IMG/VR virus record: IMGVR_UViG_3300035181_000357
Span: 146,612 to 210,611 of that record
Strand: one strand, 5' to 3'
Origin: a virus
Length of the DNA stretch: 64,000 nt
Both the position numbers and the translations under genes were made by a program. Position 1 is the stretch's first letter. Every line of letters starts with the position of its first letter. Positions 24,651 to 33,636 of this stretch are shown piece by piece. Under the pieces are notes generated by a model, which did no database searches, had not been told where the DNA came from, and was given only the letters and a program-made list of their open reading frames with translations.

Positions 24651-25548
24651 TTGGAATAAGATCGAGATCAAAGAATCGTCTGAGGGTAATGTCTGGAAGT
24701 TTGTATTCACCAAGGACGATGCCATTGTTGAGGCAGTTCTTTATCGCTATGAGTCATTTGAAGAGAGAACTGTCATTTGTTTTTCTGTTCAATCGGGTTG
24801 TCCCGTTGGTTGTAAATTCTGTGGAACCGGGGGTCACTATGTAAGAAATCTAACAGCAAACGAAATTGCATCCCAAGTTTGGCACATCATCCGTCTAATG
24901 AAGATTGACCCATTTAAGGTCAAAAAATTTCAATTGATGGGAATGTCGATGGGTGAGCCGATGCTCAATTGGGAGAATCTAAAGGAAGCAATTACCCTCC
25001 TAAAAGAGTTCGGATACACTCATGCTCAATACCTAATCAGCACAGTAGGTATCGCAGATCTCGATACATTCAATGACATCATCGGATTTTCTAGAGAGAA
25101 TCCCCAGATCGGTCTTCAATTCTCTATCCACAAGTCTACAGATGAACAGCGAAATAGACTTATTCCATACAAGAATAAGCTGACCTTATATGAACTCATG
25201 GTAGCTGGTGTCAACTGGCATTCTGCAACAGGACGTCCAGTATATCTCAACTATTGTATCGATGGTACCAATAACACAGAAGATGATTTCAATAACTTGA
25301 GGGGTATGTTCAATCCTGAAGTATTTAATTTGACATTTTCTGTGATCTGTGCTAAGAATGAATCTATCAAAGATGCGGCATATCGTAATCTCGATGTCAT
25401 CAATGCTTTCAGTCAGAAATTCCTGGAAGATGGATACAACGTCCGTGTCTTCAATCCAGCAGGTCAGGACGACATCGGTGGTGGATGTGGCCAGTTATTC
25501 GCTGTTCAGAACTGGTTCGAAAATCATAAACACCGTGGGGAGGTTTGA
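24643..25548 (+). CDS. RlmN/Cfr-like radical SAM enzyme
   Basis: ATG 24643 chosen because GAGAGG lies 9 bp upstream and it overlaps the nadV stop by 8 bp; about 301 residues, shorter than the 370-390 of bacterial RlmN. The radical SAM CxxxCxxC is in SGCPVGCKFCGTGG (about residue 47). Also present are LMGMSMGEPMLNWEN, typical of RlmN/Cfr, and a C-terminal GGGCGQLF carrying the second catalytic Cys. RlmN methylates A2503 of 23S rRNA and A37 of some tRNAs. Here it could modify the phage tRNAs, which is inference. Confidence 0.85.
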   Translation: MSSWNKIEIKESSEGNVWKFVFTKDDAIVEAVLYRYESFEERTVICFSVQSGCPVGCKFCGTGGHYVRNLTANEIASQVWHIIRLMKIDPFKVKKFQLMGMSMGEPMLNWENLKEAITLLKEFGYTHAQYLISTVGIADLDTFNDIIGFSRENPQIGLQFSIHKSTDEQRNRLIPYKNKLTLYELMVAGVNWHSATGRPVYLNYCIDGTNNTEDDFNNLRGMFNPEVFNLTFSVICAKNESIKDAAYRNLDVINAFSQKFLEDGYNVRVFNPAGQDDIGGGCGQLFAVQNWFENHKHRGEV

Positions 25549-25579
25549 GTATAACCTAGTTAGTTCCCAGGAGATATCC

Positions 25580-26227
25580 TTGTCAAAAAATGATGAACCT
25601 ATCCTAATCCCTATCTCCATGGAAAAAGACGAAGAGACATGTAGAGAAGTCTTGTGTAAGTATACTCCCACTATCTACGTCCGTGGTGAGTTTAATGATG
25701 AGATGGTTGAGTCGTTTAGAAAAGCGGTCAACACTATTAAGTATGAACGAAATATTGACATCGCTACCGTAGATATCAGTAGCCCAGGTGGTTCAGTTCT
25801 GTCTCTGTTCGAGATGCTTGGAACCATGCAACAGTCTGGGTTAAAGTATCTCACATACTGTAGTGGACAAGCAGCATCCTGTGCAGCGATCTTGTTATCG
25901 GCTGGTGAACCAGGACAACGATGGATTTCACCGATGGGATCTACCATGATCCATGGTGTTAGTAATTTCTTGGGATATGCACCGTTTGAAGAGCATGTAG
26001 TAGAACAGGAATTTATTGCAAAGACTAACGAGAAGTTGATGCACCTGTTAGCTAAAAATTGTAAGATGCCGTATAAGGGTTTGATGAAGAAGATCAAGGA
26101 TTCTGGTGCTCGTTCTCTATGGCTACTGGCCGAGGATACACTACAACTTGGTCTCGTAGATAAGATCGGGTATCCTGTCGTCATCAAAGAAAATCAGTAC
26201 GCAGTAAAGAATGCTTTAGATAAGTAA
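25580..26227 (+). CDS. clpP: ClpP-like serine protease
   Basis: TTG start at 25580 with CAGGAGAT 6 bp upstream; the frame is open further upstream but overlaps the RlmN-like gene. 215 residues. ClpP features: DISSPGGSVLSLFEML, catalytic Ser in SGQAASCAAILLSAG (about residue 97), His in MIHGVSNF (about 122) and a late Asp near LVDKIGYP. A phage ClpP may act in capsid maturation or with host Clp ATPases; no ATPase is encoded nearby. Confidence 0.88.
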   Translation: MSKNDEPILIPISMEKDEETCREVLCKYTPTIYVRGEFNDEMVESFRKAVNTIKYERNIDIATVDISSPGGSVLSLFEMLGTMQQSGLKYLTYCSGQAASCAAILLSAGEPGQRWISPMGSTMIHGVSNFLGYAPFEEHVVEQEFIAKTNEKLMHLLAKNCKMPYKGLMKKIKDSGARSLWLLAEDTLQLGLVDKIGYPVVIKENQYAVKNALDK

Positions 26228-26235
26228 ATTCCTTG

Positions 26236-26251
26236 TTATACAATTGTATAA
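26236..26251 (+). promoter_or_regulatory. Perfect 16-bp palindrome upstream of the Ro60-like gene
   Basis: TTATACAATTGTATAA, 52 bp before the ATG at 26303. Size and symmetry suit an operator for a dimeric repressor. The XRE-type protein encoded downstream at 27,813 is a candidate ligand. Confidence 0.5.
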
Positions 26252-26302
26252 AGTAATAACTTAGGACCTACTCAGGTATTTCGATCAAACAGGAGATCGC
26301 CA

Positions 26303-27823
26303 ATGAGATTCATAAACGAATACACCCAGAAATCAGCTAATACCCCAGAGATCAAGGTCTTCACTGATAAGAGCACATATCACAAGCTAGCGAAAGTAGC
26401 TTTGACTGGTGTACTAAACGGTCAGTACTACAAATCTGAGGACAAGATAGTCAGTGAACTAACTTCTGTAGTTGAGAAGATGGCAATCGAAGATCCTATC
26501 TTCTTGCTAAAGGCAGCTAAGGCTAGCCGTGCCCTCAACATGAAGTTGTTCCCTAAGCTAGCTGTCGCTGCTGTCCTATCGAAGTCACAGGACAAGTCTG
26601 TAGATCCAGAGATCGAAAAGATTCTGGCTACCTACAACCCAAACCAGCTTTTAGAGTTCATCTTGATGTTGAAGAACCGTCAGTATGGTTCTGGCCTGGG
26701 GTCTAGATCACAGAAGCTCGTCGCTCGTGGACTAGCTCGTGTCTCAGCTAAGCGTCTAGAGGATTGGACTCTGTCCGAAGGTTCTAGCCTTAACAGAATC
26801 CTACGTCTCGTTCACCCAACACTTAATCCAGTCGTCAAGTACGTCCTGAAGGCTGATAAGGAAGCAGAGTGGACTGATCGTCAGCGTGCACTCGAGACCA
26901 TCAAGATGCTTCAGCAGAAGAGAGAAGGGGATTACGAGGCTGAGGTAGCAGCATTAATCAAAGTCTACAATCTTCCATTCAATTCTTTGAAGGGTGTAAT
27001 CTCAGCTACCAACAAAGCTGCCTGGGACGAGATCGCAGAGAACATGTCTGTGATCCAGCTCCTAATCAACCTCAAGTCCCTTGACAATATGGGTGTGATG
27101 ACCACTTCTAGACTTCGTCGTCTTCTAGATGCCAAGTTTGTAAAGGGCAAGACCAGGATTCTTCCTTTTGACATCATGCGGCCAATGGCTAATGCAGATG
27201 CTAAGTACAGGGATGTCTTGATCGAGTTCTTGGAGAAGCTAGTCCTAGATCCTATTCCATCCCTTGAGGGTAAGACCGTCGGTCTAATCTTTGACGGTAG
27301 TGGATCAATGGGTGGTCCTAACTATGCTGGTAGCCCATGGATGACTTCTATGGCCTTGGGTCTGCCTCTTATGTCCAGCTGTAATGTAGCTGAGTCCATC
27401 ATCTATTCTACCACTGTCCGAAAGGCTCCAGAGTTCAGAAAGTATGATGGTGCAGAGAACTTCAAGCGTATCTCCGAGGCATTCCCATCTGGTGGAACCA
27501 ACACCGATATGGCGATTGACCACTTCACCAAGAACAACATCGTTGTTGATGTTCTTGTTCTCATCACTGATGAGCAGCAGAACGGCTACAGGTGTGGTGG
27601 ATTCCAGAACGCCTGGGCAAGATACAGAAAGCTTCACCCAGAAGCAGAACTACTTATCGTAAACGCTACTCCATATGAGTGGCACATGACAGAGACTGGA
27701 ACCAATGGTGTCACCATCGTCCAGACTCTGACCCCAGCTGTTTACCAGATGATCCAGTACCAGGGTCAGGATATGGTAGACGTCATTTCCAACATGGAAC
27801 TAGGAGACAGCAATGAAGATTAA
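26303..27823 (+). CDS. Ro60-like protein (TROVE domain plus vWA domain)
   Basis: 506 residues; CAGGAGAT upstream. The first 330 residues are HEAT-like helical repeats of the TROVE type (KSTYHKLAKVALTGVLNGQYY, DPIFLLKAAKASRALNMKLF). The C-terminal vWA domain has MIDAS residues in IFDGSGSMGG (about 330-339), SGGTNTDMAI and LVLITDEQQNG. Ro60 proteins are RNA-binding rings that hold misfolded RNAs and Y RNAs, some tRNA-like. In a genome with structured RNAs inside a tRNA array this gene deserves attention. It overlaps the next gene by 11 bp. Confidence 0.85.
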   Translation: MRFINEYTQKSANTPEIKVFTDKSTYHKLAKVALTGVLNGQYYKSEDKIVSELTSVVEKMAIEDPIFLLKAAKASRALNMKLFPKLAVAAVLSKSQDKSVDPEIEKILATYNPNQLLEFILMLKNRQYGSGLGSRSQKLVARGLARVSAKRLEDWTLSEGSSLNRILRLVHPTLNPVVKYVLKADKEAEWTDRQRALETIKMLQQKREGDYEAEVAALIKVYNLPFNSLKGVISATNKAAWDEIAENMSVIQLLINLKSLDNMGVMTTSRLRRLLDAKFVKGKTRILPFDIMRPMANADAKYRDVLIEFLEKLVLDPIPSLEGKTVGLIFDGSGSMGGPNYAGSPWMTSMALGLPLMSSCNVAESIIYSTTVRKAPEFRKYDGAENFKRISEAFPSGGTNTDMAIDHFTKNNIVVDVLVLITDEQQNGYRCGGFQNAWARYRKLHPEAELLIVNATPYEWHMTETGTNGVTIVQTLTPAVYQMIQYQGQDMVDVISNMELGDSNED

Positions 27824-28292
27824 TATCGACTGTGGTGTAGAGAAGTATGTCATCAAGATTGATGATGGCGCTGTTTCTTTCAAGAATGGAGATCTGTTCT
27901 TGAAGTCTGATAGTGTCACCATCAATAGGAGTGTCTTCGAACCAACGAAGATCCTAGTAGTTCCAGATGCTGTCAAGACTAAGGGTCAGCAACTGAGAGA
28001 GCTCCGTGTTCAGTATGGCCTGACTCAGAAGGAACTTGCAAAGAAGCTATCACCAAATCCTAGCAGGTTTAGTAATGGTCTCACGGATAAAGACATCTCA
28101 AACTATGAAACAGGTAGGAAAGATGTTCCATTCTGGTTGCTACCACATGCTAAGGAATTGTTAGAAGCTGAGAAAGAGCAATGGGAACTCCGATCAGACG
28201 CGGATGGGTTATTATGTCGTGGGCGCCATTCTCGTCGTGTTCTGTCCAAGGCAGAGATTGGAAAGGCACTAGAGACTTCGAAGAAGCGATGA
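27813..28292 (+). CDS. XRE-type helix-turn-helix protein
   Basis: 159 residues, starting within the end of the Ro60-like gene in another frame. N-terminal 50 residues are beta-rich. Residues 55-105 contain QQLRELRVQYGLTQKELAKKL and DKDISNYETGRKDVP, the HTH and C-terminal helix of Cro/C1-type regulators. Probably a DNA-binding regulator, possibly of its own operon, since a 16-bp palindrome lies upstream of the Ro60-like gene. Confidence 0.75.
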   Translation: MKINIDCGVEKYVIKIDDGAVSFKNGDLFLKSDSVTINRSVFEPTKILVVPDAVKTKGQQLRELRVQYGLTQKELAKKLSPNPSRFSNGLTDKDISNYETGRKDVPFWLLPHAKELLEAEKEQWELRSDADGLLCRGRHSRRVLSKAEIGKALETSKKR

Positions 28293-28534
28293 GTTGGTGG
28301 ATTAAGTTTAAGAAGCTGCTAGGTTTGGAAACGCTAATAGTTCATGGAATGTTCCCGGACGAATATGAACTATTAGCGTACCATATATCCTTCGAATCCA
28401 CTAGAGGGGTATCTAGAAATAGTGCTATTAGAACTTGGGTTCTATCTAGGAACGAGTATTTAAGGAGAAAGAGAACTAACTTTGATTTTGTCGATGCAGA
28501 TTCGAAGAGAAGGATATGGATAGAGGAACGATAA
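28289..28534 (+). CDS. Hypothetical 81-residue basic protein
   Basis: Start taken at ATG 28289, overlapping the previous stop (ATGA) with GAAGAAG upstream; longer in-frame starts overlap the HTH gene. Arg/Lys-rich C-terminus (NEYLRRKRTNFDFVDADSK). No family recognised. Confidence 0.6.
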   Translation: MSWWIKFKKLLGLETLIVHGMFPDEYELLAYHISFESTRGVSRNSAIRTWVLSRNEYLRRKRTNFDFVDADSKRRIWIEER

Positions 28535-28632
28535 TAATGGATAGATAACTAAAAAGAAAATAGCTATTATCAAGAGAAAATTACTATATCCTGCCTTTCA
28601 TTTCGCTGATCCTGTGAGCACTGGGGGATGAT

Positions 28633-28818
28633 ATGACCAGAGATCCTAATGGTAATCTCGAACCACATACTTATCCTGAGTTAGTTGCTATCATCAACGA
28701 TCTAGATAAGAGAGTCCTCGCTCTAGAAACTGAACTCACAGAAGTCAAAAAGATAACTATTTCAGGTGCACGAGAAGCACATGATGTGAGAGTGATGGGT
28801 CCTATGAGGTTCAAATGA
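28633..28818 (+). CDS. Small coiled-coil protein (61 residues)
   Basis: ATG with GGGGGAT upstream. Residues 18-45 are a heptad-patterned helix (IINDLDKRVLALETELTEVKK). Stop overlaps the next start by ATGA. Function unknown. Confidence 0.6.
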   Translation: MTRDPNGNLEPHTYPELVAIINDLDKRVLALETELTEVKKITISGAREAHDVRVMGPMRFK

Positions 28819-29165
28819 GTTGGTCATTTATTTCTTCTCCTCCTGGTTGGTGGGCTATCTATTGTCGAGATGGTAATCGAATGGCTATGCCTATCGTCGC
28901 CTGGAGAATGGATACAGATAACCGTGATCCAGAGGATATTTTAAATAATCCTGAGGCAGCTTCTCCATACGGAGAGCCTATGATCCAATCTGGTGATGGT
29001 ATGCTAGAATCAGCGTTTGGTCAAGGTGGATATATTGGCCATGAACTGAAACAGCGATCTGATTTTCGAGATGGTTGGATGTTCGAATATGCAGACTTCA
29101 TTCCTAAAACCAAAGGCATTCTCCGTAGACCTAAGGGTGACTGTATCTGGTGGGAGCTAGTATGA
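28815..29165 (+). CDS. Hypothetical 116-residue protein
   Basis: Coupled to the upstream gene by ATGA. Trp/Gly-rich (PPGWWAIYCRDGNRMAMPI at the start; GDCIWWELV at the end), a compact beta-type protein. No family recognised. Next gene starts inside its stop codon. Confidence 0.6.
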   Translation: MSWSFISSPPGWWAIYCRDGNRMAMPIVAWRMDTDNRDPEDILNNPEAASPYGEPMIQSGDGMLESAFGQGGYIGHELKQRSDFRDGWMFEYADFIPKTKGILRRPKGDCIWWELV

Positions 29166-29497
29166 GAATCTTCGATGTCGTTGCATTCTCAATCATAGGT
29201 ATTATCATGTACTTCATGGTCGCATGGGCTTTATCTGACATGTGCCTGATGCTCTTTGAGAAGTATGATATCAAGGTTCGTAAAACTATACATGTAGCTT
29301 GCTTTGCTGCAATGCCTCTCATGCTAGTTATAGTTACTATCTACGTCATGTATCTGATGATCGTAGGATTTGTGAATATCCTATATATCATTGAAAAGAA
29401 ATATGGCTATTTGATCTTGGTAAATAAGTTCCTTCGATGGATTAAGAGAAAGATCGTTAACTTCTTCAGATTTAGAGGTGAAGATGAACAGGTATGA
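29162..29497 (+). CDS. Membrane protein with two or three transmembrane helices
   Basis: ATG 29162, overlapping the prior stop (ATGA). 111 residues with hydrophobic helices at about 3-28, 44-70 and a third weaker one, followed by a basic tail (RWIKRKIVNFFRFRG). Topology is typical of small phage inner-membrane proteins; no family is recognised. Confidence 0.65.
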   Translation: MRIFDVVAFSIIGIIMYFMVAWALSDMCLMLFEKYDIKVRKTIHVACFAAMPLMLVIVTIYVMYLMIVGFVNILYIIEKKYGYLILVNKFLRWIKRKIVNFFRFRGEDEQV

Positions 29498-29628
29498 ACA
29501 AACTAGCTACTAGATATGGATTTGGTGGTCATTTCAGATATGTAAAGAATGAAAATCCATCTAATGATCTACCATATCATAACATGTGTACAGTTATCGA
29601 ACTTTCTAACTGTAATATACATAACTAA
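29494..29628 (+). CDS. Hypothetical 44-residue peptide
   Basis: ATG overlapping the previous stop (ATGA) in the run of coupled genes. Composition Asn/Tyr/His-rich with two Cys. Kept because of coupling and codon use; a chance frame cannot be excluded. Confidence 0.45.
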   Translation: MNKLATRYGFGGHFRYVKNENPSNDLPYHNMCTVIELSNCNIHN

Positions 29629-29700
29629 GTATCCTTTGTCTGGTCTTCAAGGGAGAGTACTACGGTACCGGAGAAAGACCTAAATAATTATTGGATGGGT

Positions 29701-29730
29701 AAGAGCCTGGGTTTCCAGGCTCTTATTATA
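29701..29730 (+). terminator. Hairpin terminator-like element
   Basis: AAGAGCCTGG pairs with CCAGGCTCTT across GTTT, followed by ATTATA. Strong 10-bp stem, but the T-tract is poor. It separates the membrane-protein run from the gene at 29,744. Confidence 0.6.
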
Positions 29731-29743
29731 GAGGTTCATATCT

Positions 29744-30001
29744 ATGATTCAAGAATGGGTTCTACAAACCGTCCTATGTGATGATCCAGGAGCTATGGCA
29801 GTAGATTGGGACACTTTTAATATCGGTGTGGTAGAAGATGGGGTATTCAGGTCGATATACAGTTGCTGGTGTCTCCCTGATGCAGAACATCTGTTATCAG
29901 CATTGCGTTGGTATTCCACATTCTCTAAAGATGGTATCATAAAAGAACCTGTACAACCTGTTCCTCAAACAAAGAAACGAAAGAAAGTATCTGATGTATA
30001 A
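29744..30001 (+). CDS. Hypothetical 85-residue protein
   Basis: ATG with GAGG upstream. N-terminal half is hydrophobic/acidic (FNIGVVEDGVFRSIYSCWC), C-terminus is a Lys-rich tail. The next gene starts 8 bp before this one's end. Family unknown. Confidence 0.6.
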   Translation: MIQEWVLQTVLCDDPGAMAVDWDTFNIGVVEDGVFRSIYSCWCLPDAEHLLSALRWYSTFSKDGIIKEPVQPVPQTKKRKKVSDV

Positions 30002-32441
30002 TCCTTTAACTGGTTTCGAAAATGATCCAAAGGTATCGAATTGTATTCGTGCTTTCGCTGAACATCCAGAGATTGCTGAAGAGATTAAAGCATACTATAT
30101 CCTAGAAAAGGTAGACGATGATGGATATACAGAAGACCGTCATCTCATAGCAGAAACCACCTGGAAGACTGGTGATTTCATTCATTTCACACATAAGATT
30201 GTAGGTAGAGACTTTCAAGATCCATATGAAGGTCACGAAGGTCCTACTGATGGTAGAGATTTTGAAGGTCAGTTTGCTATAATCCCAAAGAAGAGAGCAA
30301 AGAAGATCATAGATTTTCAGAAAGCTTTAGGAAAAGTTACTAAATATAGAAATCTTGAAGATATCCCAAAGAGAGAAGACATGAAGAAGAAATCTAGACT
30401 AGTGACTAAAAAATCTACCGGACCTACTTTGTATTCAAAGTTAGAAGATATCAAAAATGAAATCGATAAATATCTGAAGTGGGATCATGTCAATGACGAC
30501 ACAAATGAAGATATTCCAGAAGACAATATCACTGCCTCCTATAGACTGTATACAAAAGAAGGAATCATCATATTCTCTGTATCAGTCTTTGATAAGACGA
30601 AGAATGGAAATGAGATCTTCACCGGATTCTCTAAGCCAGGATCCGAACAATTTGAGAACACTGGTCTATATAATTTCAACAACGTGAACAAGATGCTGAA
30701 GAATGTAGCTAATGTCGCAGCTACAAAATATCATATCGAGGAAGCACCTGTCGAAGATCTTCCAGAGATGGGTAACGATGATGACAAAGAATTCCTAAAG
30801 TCGATCGGGATTCGTTCTAGTCAGAAGAAGGCATATGCTCCTAATGTAGCTCAGGCAGCTAACACTTTTTTAGAGAAATACATTGGAAAGATTCTGTCTC
30901 CGAGTGAGTTGAAGGAAGCTATATCTTCCGTATCTAGTTCCTGGAAAGATGTAGTAAACTACATGAAAGATTTCAGTTTGATAGTACCTGATGGGAATAA
31001 TTTTAAGATCTTAAATAGAGATATGGTGGATGACATGAAGATTCGTACTGGTTCAAAACATGCAGCAACTAGCCCAACTCCTCCTGGAGCTGCGTTGGTA
31101 TCAGCGATCAAAAATCGTAAACAGAACCCTGAAGATTTCGAGACATTCAAGGCCTTGTTTAATGCCTTTAAAGAAGATTTCAGTGCAACCAGCGGTCAGG
31201 AAGGATGCTACTACATCATGGAGCGTCTAGGATTCTTAGAGAAGGATATAAATCCTCTCTTAGGTTTGGGTAGTACTGGAACTCCTGAAGAGAAGTTCGT
31301 CAGAAATTATTGGGATGAAGTGAACCGTCAGTATGATGAAAAGAAGAATCAAGATCGTACTACCAAGTATGGCCCAGACTTAGTGGCTCTCTGTAAGGAA
31401 GTTTATGCCTACGCAAACCAGCCTGAGAATTACGAGAATGGCTGGGACACGGTTGCAGAAGCTTGGGACCTAGAAGAACTGGCTGAAGAGATTAAGGACT
31501 GCAAGACCTTGGATGAAGCTCTCTCGATTATGAAGCAATACAAGACAGCATCCTCAAAGACTGGTAAGCAGAAACGCTCGAGATTGATGAAGCGCAGAGC
31601 AGGGATCGAGTTAGATTGGGATCCAGCTACCAGAAGAGACATAGGTAGAGAAGAAGCCAGAGCTAGTGACAAGATCCTAAGAGATCTCGGCACATATGTA
31701 GAGAAATTAAAATCTAGCCTGATACAAAATGGTGTATCTCTTGGCCAAGCTCTATCAAACATGAATCTGAAAGAGTTATTCACCTCTACTGACTATACAA
31801 AGAGATCGCTCGGTAACAAGTTGAGATCACAGACAGAACAGTTCCTAAAGAACTATCCAGAGAAGGAACAGAACTTCTTTAAAGAGAATTATGGACAGAA
31901 CATTTCAGATATTCTAAGAAAAGTGGTAAAGACTAGTAATATAGATCCACAGATGTATGATATCAAACCTGATATCTCTCAAGATGTATTGGAGAAGAAG
32001 TCCATGGATGCAGATCGTTACTATGGTGGACCTGACGAGAGTGGTCCAGATCCCGACGAAGTTACACAAGCACTAGTCTCTAAGTTCCCAATGGCTTTAG
32101 GGTTCATTTCTCAGAAGATAGATCCTCAGAGTCCTGACTGGGATATCATGAATAAAGTCAGTGACGAGATGTATCCAAAGGAATTTATCGACAGAGTAGA
32201 GGTTGATCTTTGGGATGGTGATGACGTATACTATTTCGATTATGATGTAGACGCTTCTGAGATTGAGCAGATCAATGCCAATTTCTTGAAGAGACAACAT
32301 GAGTTGGGTTCTACGAATCCTGAACCTCTCTGCAAGCTCGAACTCGTCCCATATCACGAGCTACCCAATAAGGTCATTGAGAAGCTAGAAGAAGACTTCG
32401 AAGACTATGTGGACCTGGATCCTGAACCATGGGTTGATTAA
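29994..32441 (+). CDS. Large hypothetical protein (815 residues)
   Basis: One of the longest genes in the window, with no recognised catalytic motif. Acidic N-terminus, then a Lys-rich segment, a helical middle (residues 280-330: ANTFLEKYIGKILSPSELKEA) and a basic RSRLMKRRAG stretch near 535. The C-terminus is acidic with EEDFEDYVDLDPEPW. Codons are AT-rich as in structural genes. Size and charge pattern suggest a virion or internal protein; no closer call is possible. Confidence 0.65.
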   Translation: MYNPLTGFENDPKVSNCIRAFAEHPEIAEEIKAYYILEKVDDDGYTEDRHLIAETTWKTGDFIHFTHKIVGRDFQDPYEGHEGPTDGRDFEGQFAIIPKKRAKKIIDFQKALGKVTKYRNLEDIPKREDMKKKSRLVTKKSTGPTLYSKLEDIKNEIDKYLKWDHVNDDTNEDIPEDNITASYRLYTKEGIIIFSVSVFDKTKNGNEIFTGFSKPGSEQFENTGLYNFNNVNKMLKNVANVAATKYHIEEAPVEDLPEMGNDDDKEFLKSIGIRSSQKKAYAPNVAQAANTFLEKYIGKILSPSELKEAISSVSSSWKDVVNYMKDFSLIVPDGNNFKILNRDMVDDMKIRTGSKHAATSPTPPGAALVSAIKNRKQNPEDFETFKALFNAFKEDFSATSGQEGCYYIMERLGFLEKDINPLLGLGSTGTPEEKFVRNYWDEVNRQYDEKKNQDRTTKYGPDLVALCKEVYAYANQPENYENGWDTVAEAWDLEELAEEIKDCKTLDEALSIMKQYKTASSKTGKQKRSRLMKRRAGIELDWDPATRRDIGREEARASDKILRDLGTYVEKLKSSLIQNGVSLGQALSNMNLKELFTSTDYTKRSLGNKLRSQTEQFLKNYPEKEQNFFKENYGQNISDILRKVVKTSNIDPQMYDIKPDISQDVLEKKSMDADRYYGGPDESGPDPDEVTQALVSKFPMALGFISQKIDPQSPDWDIMNKVSDEMYPKEFIDRVEVDLWDGDDVYYFDYDVDASEIEQINANFLKRQHELGSTNPEPLCKLELVPYHELPNKVIEKLEEDFEDYVDLDPEPWVD

Positions 32442-32466
32442 GTCCACTATCTATAGTAAATAGTAA

Positions 32467-32500
32467 ATTGTCTCCTGGTACCATAAAACGGTAATCTAGT
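32467..32500 (+). promoter_or_regulatory. Phage promoter, RTTRYC-N19-TAATCTAGT class
   Basis: ATTGTC at 32467-32472, 19 bp, TAATCTAGT at 32492-32500, then CTGGAGG and ATG at 32524. Confidence 0.8.
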
Positions 32501-32523
32501 CTAGTTCCTTTCTGGAGGTAGAC

Positions 32524-33030
32524 ATGCTGTTAATCAACCAGTGTCCAGTTTGTGGTGCTAGCACTCGTGAACATAAGCCTGGTGGAGAATATCCTGGATA
32601 CAAGGAGACTAGGAACCAGTGTCTTGGTTGTGAACCTGGTCGTCCCAAGCAGATCACGATGCTCTATACCACAAGCGATGCTGGCAACAAGCCTTGCTAC
32701 ACCCATTTCAAGGCGTCTTCTGACTATCGAGAGATCCAGAAGCATCTCCGAGAGAACAGCACAACGATGGGTTTCTCCATCCAGTACGCCTACAATCCTG
32801 ATACCAAGCACGTGGTATCAATCATGGTTAAGGGTAAGATGGGCTTGAAGCTTACCAAGAAATTCGTGGAACTCGGATACAGTGAATGGTTCTATTCTCA
32901 TTCTTTCAGTACCAAGAAATTCCTGCTTCCCAGTGGTGAAGTCGTAACCTTGAAGCCTGAGGACGACCTCGACCTCGTGTCAACAACCGACATAATGCCC
33001 TGGGCACGTGCCTTCGGATATGTCAACTAG
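32524..33030 (+). CDS. Zinc-finger-like hypothetical protein
   Basis: 168 residues. N-terminal CPVCGAST and later CLGCEPG (residues 8-11 and 38-41) form a probable four-Cys zinc site. The remainder is alpha/beta without a known fold. First gene behind a TAATCTAGT-class promoter; G/C-ending codons, as in other genes with that promoter. Begins the operon that contains the polynucleotide kinase and RNA ligase. Confidence 0.7.
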   Translation: MLLINQCPVCGASTREHKPGGEYPGYKETRNQCLGCEPGRPKQITMLYTTSDAGNKPCYTHFKASSDYREIQKHLRENSTTMGFSIQYAYNPDTKHVVSIMVKGKMGLKLTKKFVELGYSEWFYSHSFSTKKFLLPSGEVVTLKPEDDLDLVSTTDIMPWARAFGYVN

Positions 33031-33041
33031 GAGAAGAACAA

Positions 33042-33371
33042 ATGTCTGATTACGATGGAAACGATCTCAGTGTCCTCGCTGTCCTCGGAGTGATCGTCGC
33101 TATCCCCCTAACCATTATCACCACAGGATATACTCTTTCTGTGTTGTGGGGATGGTTCGTCCTTCGACTCTTCCCAAGCCTTCCTCCTCTCTCGATTCCT
33201 CTGGCTGTCGGGTTGTCGATGACAGTTCGCTATGTCACCAACCAGAGCTTCGATTGTGCCAAGGACGATAGCAAGAGTCCAGTCGAAAAGCTGATCTACG
33301 CTATCTTCACTCCCTTCGCCACATGTGGATTCGTACTGTTGTTTGGTTGGATCCTCCTCAAGTTCATGTAA
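33042..33371 (+). CDS. Membrane protein (109 residues, three predicted helices)
   Basis: Hydrophobic segments at about 13-38, 45-62 and 85-108, separated by short loops. No signal-peptide cleavage site is apparent. Start 11 bp after the preceding stop with TAGGAG upstream. Role unknown, in the RNA-repair operon. Confidence 0.65.
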   Translation: MSDYDGNDLSVLAVLGVIVAIPLTIITTGYTLSVLWGWFVLRLFPSLPPLSIPLAVGLSMTVRYVTNQSFDCAKDDSKSPVEKLIYAIFTPFATCGFVLLFGWILLKFM

Positions 33372-33380
33372 GAGGCTACC

Positions 33381-33635
33381 ATGTTCCATGGAAGTACCAG
33401 GAGTGATTTTGCTCTGAGTATGATTCAGGCTCGAGAGATGAACGTGGATCCTGAGATCATGCGATTGCTCGAAGATTTCGAAGCTGCGTACGAACGAGCT
33501 TTCAAGTTTGCGATCGAACTCAAGAAACATAAGAATTTTGAAGACATCGGTGAACTACTCCGGCTTGAACTTTTCGGAGACAAAGAAGCTATCGATGATC
33601 TCTATAAAGAAATCAAAAACCGAAAGAGGGTGTAG
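33381..33635 (+). CDS. Hypothetical helical protein (84 residues)
   Basis: ATG with AGAGG upstream. Entirely helical, acidic/basic alternating (LLEDFEAAYERAFKFAIELKK). Not recognised. Precedes the kinase gene by one base pair. Confidence 0.6.
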   Translation: MFHGSTRSDFALSMIQAREMNVDPEIMRLLEDFEAAYERAFKFAIELKKHKNFEDIGELLRLELFGDKEAIDDLYKEIKNRKRV

Positions 33636-33636
33636 T

